From contig CAZDQF010000018.1 of the NCBI GenBank assembly GCA_964507445.1, positions 1 to 64,000 on the forward strand: 64,000 bases of DNA, written 5' to 3'. Made by a program: the position numbers and the translations under genes. Shown here one piece after another: positions 41,503 through 49,770 of the stretch. The DNA is from GCA-2683135 sp964507445 (GTDB lineage: Bacteria; Planctomycetota; GCA-002687715). How positions within the stretch are numbered: the first letter of the stretch is position 1; every line of letters starts with the position of its first letter. The notes under the pieces were generated by a model, which had not been told where the DNA came from, made no database searches, and was given only the letters and a program-made list of their open reading frames with translations.

Positions 41503-43740
41503 TCACTTGCCTCCCTCTTCGAGGGCCATGAGGACCTTGTCCGGGGTCATGGGAATGGACGTGACACGGACGCCGAGGGCGTTGTGGACCGCTCCCGCGA
41601 TGGCGGCGGCGGTGGGGATCATGGTGGGTTCGCCGACGCCGGCGACGGAGCAGTTGTTGGCGCCGTTGGCGATGTCGTAGAGGATCGCGTCCATCTCGGG
41701 CATGTCCGCGGGTCCGGCGATCTTGTACATCTCCAGGTCCGAATTGACCATGTGGCCGAGGTGGCGGTCCATGTGCCGTTCTTCGAACAGGGCGTAGGAG
41801 AGCCCTTGGATGACGCCGCCGAAGATCTGGCCCTCGGCGGTCAATTGGTTGATCACCAGTCCGCAGTCCTGCAGGGCCACGATGTGATCCACCTTGACGA
41901 CGCCGAAGTCCACGTCCACGGTGGCCTTGGCGAACTGGACGCCGCCGACGCCGTTGAGGTAGGTGGCGTCATTGCCGTAGTTGCGGTTGCGCTTGCCGAC
42001 GGCGCTGATCTCGCCCTGGCGGATCAGTCGGCAGGCGTCCTTGAACGACATGGACTTGCTCGAGTCCTTGACGCTCATGACCTTGCCGCCCTTGGTCACC
42101 AGGTCGTCGGCGTCGCACTGGAGGTGCTTCGCGGCGAGCTGGCGCAGCTCGCGACCCGCCAGGAACGCTGCCTGCCGCGCCGCAGGAGCGATGGAGCCAG
42201 CGGTGCGGCTGCCGCCGGACCCCGGTCCGATGGGGTCGTTGGTGTTGCCGATGGCGGTCTTGATCATGGATGGGTCCATGCCCAGCTCCTCGCCGGCGAT
42301 GACCGCCAGCAGGGTGCGGGTGCCGACCCCGAGGTCCTGGGCGCCGTTGCGCACCTCGACGCTGCCGTCGCTGGTGATGCGGCAGAACACCTCGGCGCGC
42401 GGGCCCCCGAGTCCGCCCCACCGGGCGGAGGCGACCCCGTAGCCCGTGCGGTAGCGGCCCTCGGCGGTGCCGTTGGGTTTGCGGTTGGACCATCCGATGC
42501 GGTCGGCGCCGTCCTTGTACTGGAGCTGGCGGATGGGGTGCGAGTCGTTGCGGATGCGGAACCGAAGCGGGTCCAGGCCTGCCTTCTCCGCCGCCAGGTC
42601 CATGACGGTCTCGAGGCCGAAGGAGCCCTGGGGGTGCCCCGGTGCGCGGAACGCCTGGGCGCCGCCTGCGTTGGTGGCGACCTCGCCGCGCCGGGACGCG
42701 GTGGCGTCTCGCGGGATGTCGTAGATCATGGGGTTGGTGACGCTGGCTCCGCGGCCGATGCCCGGCGTGCCGGTGTTGCTGACCTTGTAGGCGGCGATCT
42801 TGCCTTCGCCGTCCACTCCCATGGCCATGTCCTGGATGGAGTCCGGGCGGTTGCCCGTGTCGGTCTGATCCTCGCGACGATCCAACATGATCTTCACGGG
42901 CTTGCCGGTCTTCTTGGCGAGGAGCGCCGCCGCCAGGCTCCAGTAGCCGGCGCCGAACTTGCTGCCGAAGCCGCCGCCCATGAACTCACTGATGACGGTG
43001 ATGTTGCTCTGGGGGATGTCGAGCCCCCGGGCCACCTGGCTGCGGACCCCGAAGGTGGCCTGGGTTGAGGTCCACAGGGTCAGCTGGTCCCCGTCCCACT
43101 GGGCGCAGGTGCCGTGGGTCTCCAGGCAGGAGTGGGTCTGGACCTGGGTCCTGGCCACCACCGCCGCCACCTTCAGGTTGCCGCTCTTGAGGGCGGATTC
43201 CACCTCCTCCAGCCGACGGGGGTCCCGTCCTGGGCGGACGTTGCCCCGGTTGCCGTGGACCGCGGGCGCGTCCGGGGCCATGGCCTGATCCAGGCGCGCC
43301 GCGTGTGGCAGGACCTTCCAGGAGGCGGTGACCCCGGCGATGGCGCTCTCGAGGGCCTGCCGGGACTCGGCGGCGAGAGCGGCCACGGGCTGACCGGCGT
43401 ACCGTACTTCCGTCGGCATGCGCAGGTCAGCGGCTCCGATGACGGCCTTGACCCCCGGCGCGGCGGTCAGCTTCTCCAGGTCCAAGGAGATCAGGTTGGC
43501 CTTGGCGTGGGGGCAGCGGATGAACCCGCCGAAGAGCATCCCCGTGGGGTTCATGTCGTGGGTGTATTTGGCGCGACCGGTGACCTTCATGACCGCGTCC
43601 ACCTTCTGGTGGGGCTTGCCCATGATGTCCCGCTTGGAGTCCAGGTCGAAGGGGCGAGGCTCGTCGTCCGGGAGGGTGATCTCCACCTCCCTCACGTCGT
43701 CGCGGAAGCCCAGCTTGAGCTTGTGTGTCTTGTCGCTCAT
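41503..43740 (-). CDS. Molybdenum hydroxylase large (molybdopterin) subunit
   Basis: A 745-residue catalytic subunit of the xanthine dehydrogenase family. The N-terminal hammerhead domain starts near VDAVMKVTGRAKYTHDM. The molybdopterin-binding parts have EFMGGGFGSKFGAGYW, NAGGAQAFRAPGHPQ and GSGGSRTAGSIAPAAR, and the catalytic Glu is expected in the C-terminal VAGVGEPTMIPTAAAI (G-x-G-E). It hydroxylates an N-heterocycle or oxidises an aldehyde; the sequence does not fix the substrate. There is no signal peptide, while the Fe-S subunit has one. Order on the operon: Fe-S, molybdopterin, FAD, Cys-rich. Confidence 0.92.
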   Translation of the reverse strand: MSDKTHKLKLGFRDDVREVEITLPDDEPRPFDLDSKRDIMGKPHQKVDAVMKVTGRAKYTHDMNPTGMLFGGFIRCPHAKANLISLDLEKLTAAPGVKAVIGAADLRMPTEVRYAGQPVAALAAESRQALESAIAGVTASWKVLPHAARLDQAMAPDAPAVHGNRGNVRPGRDPRRLEEVESALKSGNLKVAAVVARTQVQTHSCLETHGTCAQWDGDQLTLWTSTQATFGVRSQVARGLDIPQSNITVISEFMGGGFGSKFGAGYWSLAAALLAKKTGKPVKIMLDRREDQTDTGNRPDSIQDMAMGVDGEGKIAAYKVSNTGTPGIGRGASVTNPMIYDIPRDATASRRGEVATNAGGAQAFRAPGHPQGSFGLETVMDLAAEKAGLDPLRFRIRNDSHPIRQLQYKDGADRIGWSNRKPNGTAEGRYRTGYGVASARWGGLGGPRAEVFCRITSDGSVEVRNGAQDLGVGTRTLLAVIAGEELGMDPSMIKTAIGNTNDPIGPGSGGSRTAGSIAPAARQAAFLAGRELRQLAAKHLQCDADDLVTKGGKVMSVKDSSKSMSFKDACRLIRQGEISAVGKRNRNYGNDATYLNGVGGVQFAKATVDVDFGVVKVDHIVALQDCGLVINQLTAEGQIFGGVIQGLSYALFEERHMDRHLGHMVNSDLEMYKIAGPADMPEMDAILYDIANGANNCSVAGVGEPTMIPTAAAIAGAVHNALGVRVTSIPMTPDKVLMALEEGGK

Positions 43741-43741
43741 G

Positions 43742-44371
43742 TCACTTGCCTCCCGCCTCGGCCGCGCGATCCATGGCGCGGAAGATGTTGATGTAGGTGC
43801 CGCAGCGGCAGAGGTTGCCGCACAGGGCCTCCTGGGTCTGCGCCTTGGTGGGTTTGGGGTTCTCCCGCAGCAGCGCGGTGCAGGACATGATCATGCCCGG
43901 GGTGCAGAACCCGCATTGCAGGGCGTCCTCCTTGGCGAAGGCCTCCTGCACCGGGCTCAGCTTGCCGTCCTTCTCCAGCCCCTCCACGGTCTCCACGGAG
44001 TGGCCGTTGACGTCCACCGCCAGGGTGAGGCAGGAGTTCACCGGCTTGCCGTCCAGCAGGACCGTGCAGGCACCGCAGGCTCCGAAGTCGCAAACCTGCT
44101 TGGTCCCCGTCTTGTCCAGCTGATCGCGGAGCGTCTCCAGCAGGGTGTGGCCGGTCATGACCGAGGCGCTGGTGGCCTGGCCGTTCAGCTTGAACGTGAT
44201 CTTGTGCGCCTTCACGGCGGCGAGTTTGCGCGCCTCCGGCCGGCCGCCCTGCTCCTTGATCTCCGCCCGGGCGGAGGACAGCACCGTCCCGGCCGCCATG
44301 CCGACGGTGGTCCCCTTGAGGAAACCGCGGCGGGAGAACCGCCCGTCTTCGGGCACTTCCTTGTCCTTCAT
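43742..44371 (-). CDS. Molybdenum hydroxylase (2Fe-2S) subunit with Tat-like signal
   Basis: A 209-residue small subunit. The start at 44371 has AGGAG about seven bases upstream and opens MKDKEVPEDGRFSRRGFLKG, a twin-arginine signal (SRRGFLK) followed by a hydrophobic stretch (GMAAGTVLSS). Two [2Fe-2S] domains follow: plant-type CDFGACGACTVL with a following Cys in VNSCLTLA, and the second with CGFCTPGMIM and LCRCGTY. The exported signal implies a periplasmic complex, with the partners likely carried folded by the Tat route. It is first in the operon. Confidence 0.92.
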   Translation of the reverse strand: MKDKEVPEDGRFSRRGFLKGTTVGMAAGTVLSSARAEIKEQGGRPEARKLAAVKAHKITFKLNGQATSASVMTGHTLLETLRDQLDKTGTKQVCDFGACGACTVLLDGKPVNSCLTLAVDVNGHSVETVEGLEKDGKLSPVQEAFAKEDALQCGFCTPGMIMSCTALLRENPKPTKAQTQEALCGNLCRCGTYINIFRAMDRAAEAGGK

Positions 44372-44578
44372 GGGTCGCTCCTGGTGGAGGTCGTGGGGTC
44401 TCACCCTGGCCCCCTCGGGGCGCCGGGGTGCGCGGATTCTAACCGCCCTGGCGTCACGTTGTGGGGCGGGCTCGGGGTGGGGCTCGGCGGGCGGTCACCC
44501 TGGCCTGTGGCGATCGCAGGGGCCGCTGTTACGCTCCGGGCGGACCCCAACGATGACAGGCGCCCAAGGGAGTGAGAA

Positions 44579-45580
44579 ATGCCTGGCGGACTGGTCGCTC
44601 TTCTTGATGACATCGCCGGACTGGCCAAGGTCGCGGCGACCTCGATCGATGACGCCGTAGGGCACGCCGCCAAGGCGAGCGCCAAGTCCGCGGGCGTGTT
44701 GATCGACGACGCCGCGGTGACCCCGCGGTACGTCGTGGGCTTCGCGGCGGAGCGGGAGCTGCCGATCATCTGGAAGATCACCAAGGGGTCCCTGAAGAAC
44801 AAGCTGCTCTACCTGCTCCCGGGTGCGTTGCTGCTCGCGCTCGCCGCGCCATGGGCGCTGACTCCGCTCCTGATGATCGGTGGTGCGTTCCTTTGCTACG
44901 AGGGCGCCGAGAAGGTTTTCCATGTGTTCTGGCCGCGCAAGGCTGAGGTCCATGAAGCGGAGGTCGGCCCCCAGACCACGGACCCCGTGGCGCTGGAGGA
45001 GGCGAAGGTCGCCTCCGCCATCCGCACGGACTTCATCCTCTCCGCCGAGATCATGGCGATCTCTCTGGCCGCCATCAGCAGCGACGAGTTCTGGACCCGG
45101 GCCATCGCCCTGGCCATCGTCGCGGTCGCGGTCACCGTGGGCGTCTACGGTGCTGTCGCGCTCATCGTCAAGGCGGACGACTTCGGGTTTGCCCTCTCCC
45201 GCAACGAGTCCGGGTCTGTCGTGGGGCGGGCCCTGCGTGTCACGGGGCGCGGCATCGTCCGCGCCATGCCCGGGTTCCTGAAGACGCTCGCCATCGTCGG
45301 CACCGCGGCCATGATCTGGGTCGGCGGTGGGATCATCATCCACGGCATGAAGGAGCTGGGCGCCAGCCAGCCGGGGCAGGGTGTCCATGAACTCGCCCAC
45401 GCGGTCGGTGACGGGTTCATCGGATGGCTCGTGTCAGCCACGTGCGCCGGTGTCTTCGGCCTGCTGTTCGGGTTCATGCTCATCCCGTTCGTCGGCAAGG
45501 TCCTGGGGCCCGCGTGGCACAACCGGCCGGGCTTCCTGAGACGCGGACAGGGCGGGGGGAAGGGCGGCGGGCAGTCCTGA
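44579..45580 (+). CDS. DUF808 (YedI-like) inner-membrane protein
   Basis: A 333-residue membrane protein of the DUF808 family. The start MPGGLVALLDDIAGLAK is highly characteristic. Later parts include AERELPIIWKITKGSLKNKL, hydrophobic segments LYLLPGALLLALAAPWAL and LMIGGAFLCYEGAEKVFH, and six or more membrane spans. The function of the family is unknown. It is divergent from the molybdenum hydroxylase operon. Confidence 0.85.
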   Translation: MPGGLVALLDDIAGLAKVAATSIDDAVGHAAKASAKSAGVLIDDAAVTPRYVVGFAAERELPIIWKITKGSLKNKLLYLLPGALLLALAAPWALTPLLMIGGAFLCYEGAEKVFHVFWPRKAEVHEAEVGPQTTDPVALEEAKVASAIRTDFILSAEIMAISLAAISSDEFWTRAIALAIVAVAVTVGVYGAVALIVKADDFGFALSRNESGSVVGRALRVTGRGIVRAMPGFLKTLAIVGTAAMIWVGGGIIIHGMKELGASQPGQGVHELAHAVGDGFIGWLVSATCAGVFGLLFGFMLIPFVGKVLGPAWHNRPGFLRRGQGGGKGGGQS

Positions 45581-45644
45581 GGCCGATCCCGGCCTCCCGG
45601 TCAGCCCGACCGCTGAATCACGAGATCACACCGCCGAGCCCGCG

Positions 45645-45672
45645 TTGAAAAGGCCCCGGGGGCACATAGCAT
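45645..45672 (+). promoter_or_regulatory. Predicted promoter of pckA
   Basis: TTGAAA (45645-45650) and TAGCAT (45667-45672) are separated by 16 bases. The ribosome site AGGAGG (45687-45692) lies eight bases before the pckA ATG. Confidence 0.5.
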
Positions 45673-45700
45673 CGAAGGACCTGATCAGGAGGTCGATCCC

Positions 45701-47353
45701 ATGGCCCACGCGGAAGAACTGGAGGCCCTCCTCGGCCTCACCAACGTCTCCTACAAGCACAACCTGGGTAAGCCGGAGCTGTTCCACGAGGCCATGGAGC
45801 ACGACCGGGGCCGGGTGCGGGCCGACGGCTCATCGGACGAGCGGAAGTGCTTCCCCACCAGCCTCGGGGCAGATGGGCCGTTGATCTACTACACGGACCC
45901 GGGCTCCACCGGTCGCCGGGTCAAGGACACGTTCGCCGCCGCGTATCCCGAGTTCGACGAGTCCATCTGGTGGAAGAACGACTTCCAGAAGTACGACCCG
46001 GATCAGTACGAGGCCCTGCTCGGCCGCGTCGTGGACCACCTGAACCAGAAGGGCGGTCACCTCTACGTCCAGGATGTGTTCGCCGGATCTGATCCCTCCT
46101 ACGCCATCCCGTTCCGGTTCGTGGGCGAGTTCGCCGTGCACGCGATGTTCGTCAACACCATGTTCCCGAAGGGGCTCGAGGGCGTGCCGGAGGATCGTCG
46201 GTTCACCCTGCTGAACTGCCCTTCCTTCAAGTGCGTCCCGGAGCGGGACGGCAACCGCGAGGGTTCGGACAACGCCCTGATCGTCGACCTCAAGCGTCGC
46301 ATCGCCCTGATCTGTGGCGGCAACGACTACTGCGGCAGCAACAAGAAGACCCTCTTCACGGTGCTCAACTACATGCTGCCTGACATGGGTTACCTGCCCA
46401 TGCACTGCTCCGCCAACGTGGGGACGGACGGAGACTCGGCCATCCTCTTCGGGCTGTCCGGCACGGGGAAGACGACCCTGTCCGCGGACCCGGCCCGAGA
46501 GCTCATCGGTGACGACGAGATCGGCTGGACGGACGACTCCATCTCCAACTTCGAGGACGGCTGCTACGCCAAGCTCATCGACCTGGACAAGGAGGCGGAG
46601 CCGGTCATCGCGGCGGCGCTCTCCATGCCCTGCACGGTGATCGAGAACGTGCCGCCTCTGCCGGGCAAGCCCATGGAGGAGACGGACCCGCAGGATCTGG
46701 ACCTGACGGATCGCAGCATCACGGAGAACACACGGTTCGCCTACGGCCTCGACTGCAACCCGGTGGTCCGTGACGGCGCCCGCGGCCCCGAGCCCAAGAC
46801 CATCGTGCTGCTCACGGCGGACGCCTTCGGGGTGCTGCCTCCGGTCTCCGTGCTGGATCAGGACGAGGTCATGTATCACTTCGTGTCCGGGTTCACGGCC
46901 AAGCTGGCGGGGACCGAGGTGGGTGTGACGGAGCCCAAGGCGGCGTTCTCCGCGTGCTTCGGGGCGCCCTTCATGTCCCGTCACCCGTCGGTGTACGCCG
47001 AGCTCCTGGCGAAGAAGATGAAGGCCTGCGACGCCCGCGCGATCCTGTTGAACACGGGCTGGAGCGGCGGCCCCTACGGCGTCGGCAAGCGCATCTCCAT
47101 AGGCCACACCCGGGGGCTGCTGGACGCGGCGCTGCGCGGCGACCTGGACTCCGTGGAGACCGTGTCTCACCCGGTGTTCGGGCTGAAGATGCCCGCCTCC
47201 TGCCCCGGTGTTCCGGAGGAGATCCTCAACCCGCGCAACACCTGGGAAGACAAGGACGCCTACGACCGTCAGGCCGCCCAGCTGCGGGACATGTTCCAGG
47301 CCAATTTCGAGGCCAAGGGGTTCGCCGCCCTCGGCATCAAGGCGGTGATGTAG
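45701..47353 (+). CDS. pckA: Phosphoenolpyruvate carboxykinase (ATP)
   Basis: Converts oxaloacetate and ATP to phosphoenolpyruvate, CO2 and ADP at the start of gluconeogenesis, in the cytosol. The 550-residue protein has the kinase loop FGLSGTGKTTLSADP at about 250, then the Asp-rich IGWTDDSISNFEDGCYAKL, which binds metal and substrate, and NTGWSGGPYGVG near the C-terminus. Length and motifs match ATP-type PckA and not the GTP type. It has its own promoter and strong ribosome site. Exonuclease III follows on the same strand after 27 bases. Confidence 0.95.
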   Translation: MAHAEELEALLGLTNVSYKHNLGKPELFHEAMEHDRGRVRADGSSDERKCFPTSLGADGPLIYYTDPGSTGRRVKDTFAAAYPEFDESIWWKNDFQKYDPDQYEALLGRVVDHLNQKGGHLYVQDVFAGSDPSYAIPFRFVGEFAVHAMFVNTMFPKGLEGVPEDRRFTLLNCPSFKCVPERDGNREGSDNALIVDLKRRIALICGGNDYCGSNKKTLFTVLNYMLPDMGYLPMHCSANVGTDGDSAILFGLSGTGKTTLSADPARELIGDDEIGWTDDSISNFEDGCYAKLIDLDKEAEPVIAAALSMPCTVIENVPPLPGKPMEETDPQDLDLTDRSITENTRFAYGLDCNPVVRDGARGPEPKTIVLLTADAFGVLPPVSVLDQDEVMYHFVSGFTAKLAGTEVGVTEPKAAFSACFGAPFMSRHPSVYAELLAKKMKACDARAILLNTGWSGGPYGVGKRISIGHTRGLLDAALRGDLDSVETVSHPVFGLKMPASCPGVPEEILNPRNTWEDKDAYDRQAAQLRDMFQANFEAKGFAALGIKAVM

Positions 47354-47380
47354 GCGCTCCCGGGCGTCGGGTTGAGGCCC

Positions 47381-48157
47381 ATGCGTGTCGTCACCTGGAA
47401 CGTGAACTCCATCCGGGCCCGCGCCGAGCGCGTCGGGGCCTGGTTGGACCGGCAGCGTCCGGACGTGCTGTGCGTCCAGGAGACCCGGGTGGCGGACGAC
47501 CAGTTCCCCACCGGGTTGTTCGAGGAGCGCGGCTACTCGGTGGAGATCTTCGGTCAGTCCGGGCGCAACGGGGTCTGCATCGCCGCCCGTGAAGGCCTGA
47601 CTCTCGAGGATGTGGGCCGCGGATTCCCGGGGGACCCGGAGGACGCGGACAAGCGCGTCATCGCCGCCACCGTGGGCGGCATGCGGGTCGTCAACGTCTA
47701 CGTGGTGAACGGTCAGGAAGTGGACAGCGACAAGTACCACTACAAGCTGGAGTGGATGGGGAAGCTCCGGGACCTGTTGGAGGCCGAGTCCTCAGAGCGG
47801 GAGGCCGCCGTGGTCTGTGTCGGCGACTTCAACGTGGCGCCCACGGACGCCGACATCTGGGCGCCGGAGCAGTTCGACGGCCAGGTGCTGTGCAGCGATC
47901 CTGAGCGGGCGCTCTGGAGGAGCTTCCTGGAGGTGGGTTTCGAGGACCTCCACCGCAAGTTCACCGAGGAGCGGGTCTTCACCTGGTGGGACTATCGCAG
48001 CCTCGGGTTCCCCAAGAACAAGGGCTGGCGCATCGATCATGTGCTGGCGACGCCCGCGGCCGCTGCCCGTGCCGTCGCTGTGGAGGTGGACCGGGAGGAA
48101 CGGAAGGGCAAGCAGCCCAGCGATCACGCGCCCGTCATCGCTACCTTCGAGGGCTGA
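47381..48157 (+). CDS. xthA: Exodeoxyribonuclease III (AP endonuclease)
   Basis: A 258-residue DNA-repair enzyme that cuts 5' of abasic sites and removes 3' blocking groups. Motifs of the exonuclease-endonuclease-phosphatase fold are WNVNSIRAR near the start, VLCVQETRVAD (catalytic Glu), VCVGDFNVAP (Asp, Asn) and, at the end, WRIDHVLAT and KQPSDHAPV (Asp-His pair). The start at 47381 gives MRVVTWNVN; a TTG nine bases earlier would add three residues. It is close downstream of pckA and may be cotranscribed. Confidence 0.92.
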   Translation: MRVVTWNVNSIRARAERVGAWLDRQRPDVLCVQETRVADDQFPTGLFEERGYSVEIFGQSGRNGVCIAAREGLTLEDVGRGFPGDPEDADKRVIAATVGGMRVVNVYVVNGQEVDSDKYHYKLEWMGKLRDLLEAESSEREAAVVCVGDFNVAPTDADIWAPEQFDGQVLCSDPERALWRSFLEVGFEDLHRKFTEERVFTWWDYRSLGFPKNKGWRIDHVLATPAAAARAVAVEVDREERKGKQPSDHAPVIATFEG

Positions 48158-48191
48158 TCCTCCGGTCTCCGACAGCGGTGTCGTTGGGGAC

Positions 48192-48239
48192 AAAAAAAAA
48201 GCGAGAGTGCGCCCGGGGGATGGGGAAGGCGACTCTCGC
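48192..48239 (-). terminator. Rho-independent terminator
   Basis: On the minus strand an 8-bp stem GCGAGAGT/ACTCTCGC, with a loop of about 23 bases, is followed by nine T. The nearest minus-strand gene ends at 48480, about 240 bases upstream, so this could end a short RNA rather than only the dehydrogenase mRNA. On the plus strand the same hairpin, without a T run, follows xthA. Confidence 0.7.
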
Positions 48240-48384
48240 GTTGCTTCGGGGTTCGCTGACGGGGCGTTTGGGGGGAGGAAGGAAGGATCGGTTGCCTCGC
48301 TTCAGCGGTCCCGACGAATCGTGTGATCACGACCCGCACTTCCGAATGTAGACCCGGTCTGGTCCTGGCGTCCAGAAGAAACGC
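48192..48384 (-). ncRNA. Candidate small RNA between xthA and the dehydrogenase
   Basis: A minus-strand RNA of about 190 bases is suggested by a TATTAA box at 48396-48391 (no good -35), a small hairpin TCGTG-ATCA-CACGA, a C/U-rich unpaired stretch CCTTCCTTCCTCCCCCC around 48286-48270 and the strong terminator at its 3' end. The C/U-rich part could pair with Shine-Dalgarno sites. No known RNA family is recognised. The alternative is simply a long 3' UTR of the gene ending at 48480. Confidence 0.25.
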
Positions 48385-48479
48385 ACAACCTTAATACACA
48401 CCTGGGTTTACCGGATTTCTGTCGGGCTGCCGGGCCGCTTCGCCAGGACGGAACCGTCGGAACCCCAGAGGGTTGTGAC
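48385..48479. other. Remainder of the gene-free gap upstream of the sRNA candidate
   Basis: Together with the terminator and sRNA candidate this makes a gap of about 320 bases without a protein gene. The AT-rich part near 48385-48425 stands out from its surroundings. I see no other feature. Confidence 0.4.
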
Positions 48480-49652
48480 TCAGGCGCTCGGGGTCGGGGA
48501 GACGCGGGCTCGCGCGATCTCGGCGATGGCCTTGCCCACGGTGCTGCAGCTGCTGGCCCGGTCCGGTCCCACCAGGTCGTAGGTCAGGGGCTCGCCCCGC
48601 TCCAGGACCTGGAGCACGGCGTGTTCGATGGCCTCGGCGGCCCGTCCCATGGCTTCATTGCCCTGCTTGTGACCGAGCCACTGCAGGCCCTCCTTGACGG
48701 TGAGGATCATGGCGATGGGGTTCACCTTGTCCTTCCCGGCGTGTTTCGGGGCAGAGCCGTGAATGGGCTCGAACATGCCGTTCTGGTCACCCACGTTGGC
48801 GCCCACGGCCATGCCCATGCCGCCCTGCAGGACCGAGGCCAGGTCCGTCACGATATCGCCGAACATGTTGGTGGTGACCACCACGTCGTACCACTCGGGT
48901 TGGGTGATGAGCCACTGGGTGAAGGCGTCGACGATGGCGGTCTCGGTCTCGATCTCCGGGTACTCGGCGGCCACGTCGAAGAACACGTCCCGGAACAGAC
49001 GGCACCCTTCCAGCACGTTGTCCTTGACGATGCACGTGACCCGCTTCTTGCCGTCTTTGGGGGCCCCGTTGGGGCGGCGCTTGCACAACTCGAAGGCGGC
49101 TCTGATGATGCGTTCGGAGCCCTCCTTGGTGATGATCCGGGTGTCCACCCCCACCTTGGCGACGCCGCCGGGACGGAGGGTGCCTCCGGCGCCCGCGTAG
49201 AGCCCCTCCGTGTTCTCCCGCAGGAACACCATGTCCACCTTCTCCGGGGCCCAGACGTCGCGGCGCTCGCCGTGGATCTTGTGGGTGACCCCGGGGTAGA
49301 GCTTCACGGGGCGGATATTGGCGTAGAGGTCCAGCTTGGTGCGGTTCCCGATGACCGGAGACCACCCGGCCATGTTGCCGTCGTCCATGGTGACCGGTCC
49401 CTGTCCGTCGGGATCGGGCCAGCCCACGGCCCCCAGGAGGATCAGGTCCGCCTTGGCGCACTTCTGCTCGCTGCCTTCGGGCCAGTCACGCTTGCGCCCG
49501 TTCGCCAGGTAGTACTGACCGCCGCAGGGAATCTCTTCGATGTCGAAGGACAGGTCCAGGGGTTCGGCGACGGCTTCGAGAACGCGCAGGCCTTCGGCCA
49601 TGACTTCAGGGCCGGTGCCGTCACCGGGCAGGACGATCAGCTTGGTACTCAT
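48480..49652 (-). CDS. Isocitrate/isopropylmalate-type beta-decarboxylating dehydrogenase
   Basis: A 390-residue NAD(P)- and metal-dependent dehydrogenase of the IPMDH/ICDH family, in the cytosol. The start at 49652 gives MSTKLIVLPGDGTGPEVMAEG. Substrate-loop parts are DLYANIRPVKLYPGV and FLRENTEGLYAG; metal ligands lie in TTNMFGDIVTDLAS, and EPIHGSAPKHAGKDKVNPIA is the C-terminal cofactor strip. 3-Isopropylmalate, tartrate/malate or isocitrate are all possible; no leuA, leuC or leuD genes are near. A perfect hairpin (49673-49700) precedes the gene. No Shine-Dalgarno sequence is seen. Confidence 0.85.
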   Translation of the reverse strand: MSTKLIVLPGDGTGPEVMAEGLRVLEAVAEPLDLSFDIEEIPCGGQYYLANGRKRDWPEGSEQKCAKADLILLGAVGWPDPDGQGPVTMDDGNMAGWSPVIGNRTKLDLYANIRPVKLYPGVTHKIHGERRDVWAPEKVDMVFLRENTEGLYAGAGGTLRPGGVAKVGVDTRIITKEGSERIIRAAFELCKRRPNGAPKDGKKRVTCIVKDNVLEGCRLFRDVFFDVAAEYPEIETETAIVDAFTQWLITQPEWYDVVVTTNMFGDIVTDLASVLQGGMGMAVGANVGDQNGMFEPIHGSAPKHAGKDKVNPIAMILTVKEGLQWLGHKQGNEAMGRAAEAIEHAVLQVLERGEPLTYDLVGPDRASSCSTVGKAIAEIARARVSPTPSA

Positions 49653-49672
49653 GACCCGTGTTTTGACGCCCC

Positions 49673-49700
49673 GCGCGGTCCGCTTCAAGCGAAACCGCGC
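49673..49700 (-). repeat. Nested inverted repeat upstream of the dehydrogenase
   Basis: GCGCGGT/ACCGCGC (7 bp) encloses GCTT-C-AAGC, making a strong hairpin about 20 bases upstream of the dehydrogenase start and 70 bases downstream of the DUF1501 stop. It has no T run. It could weaken read-through from the DUF1501 operon or control the start of the dehydrogenase gene. Confidence 0.4.
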
Positions 49701-49770
49701 CGCGAATCACCCCTTGAAACGAGGGCAACTCACGGCGCGGCAGGTCCTTGCGGCCGTCAGACTATTCTGC

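Noticed and set aside
48385..48479. ACAGAAATCCGG resembling the 3' part of RNase P RNA
   Set aside because: The required upstream parts would lie inside the dehydrogenase gene and the conserved GAGGAAAGUCC element is absent.
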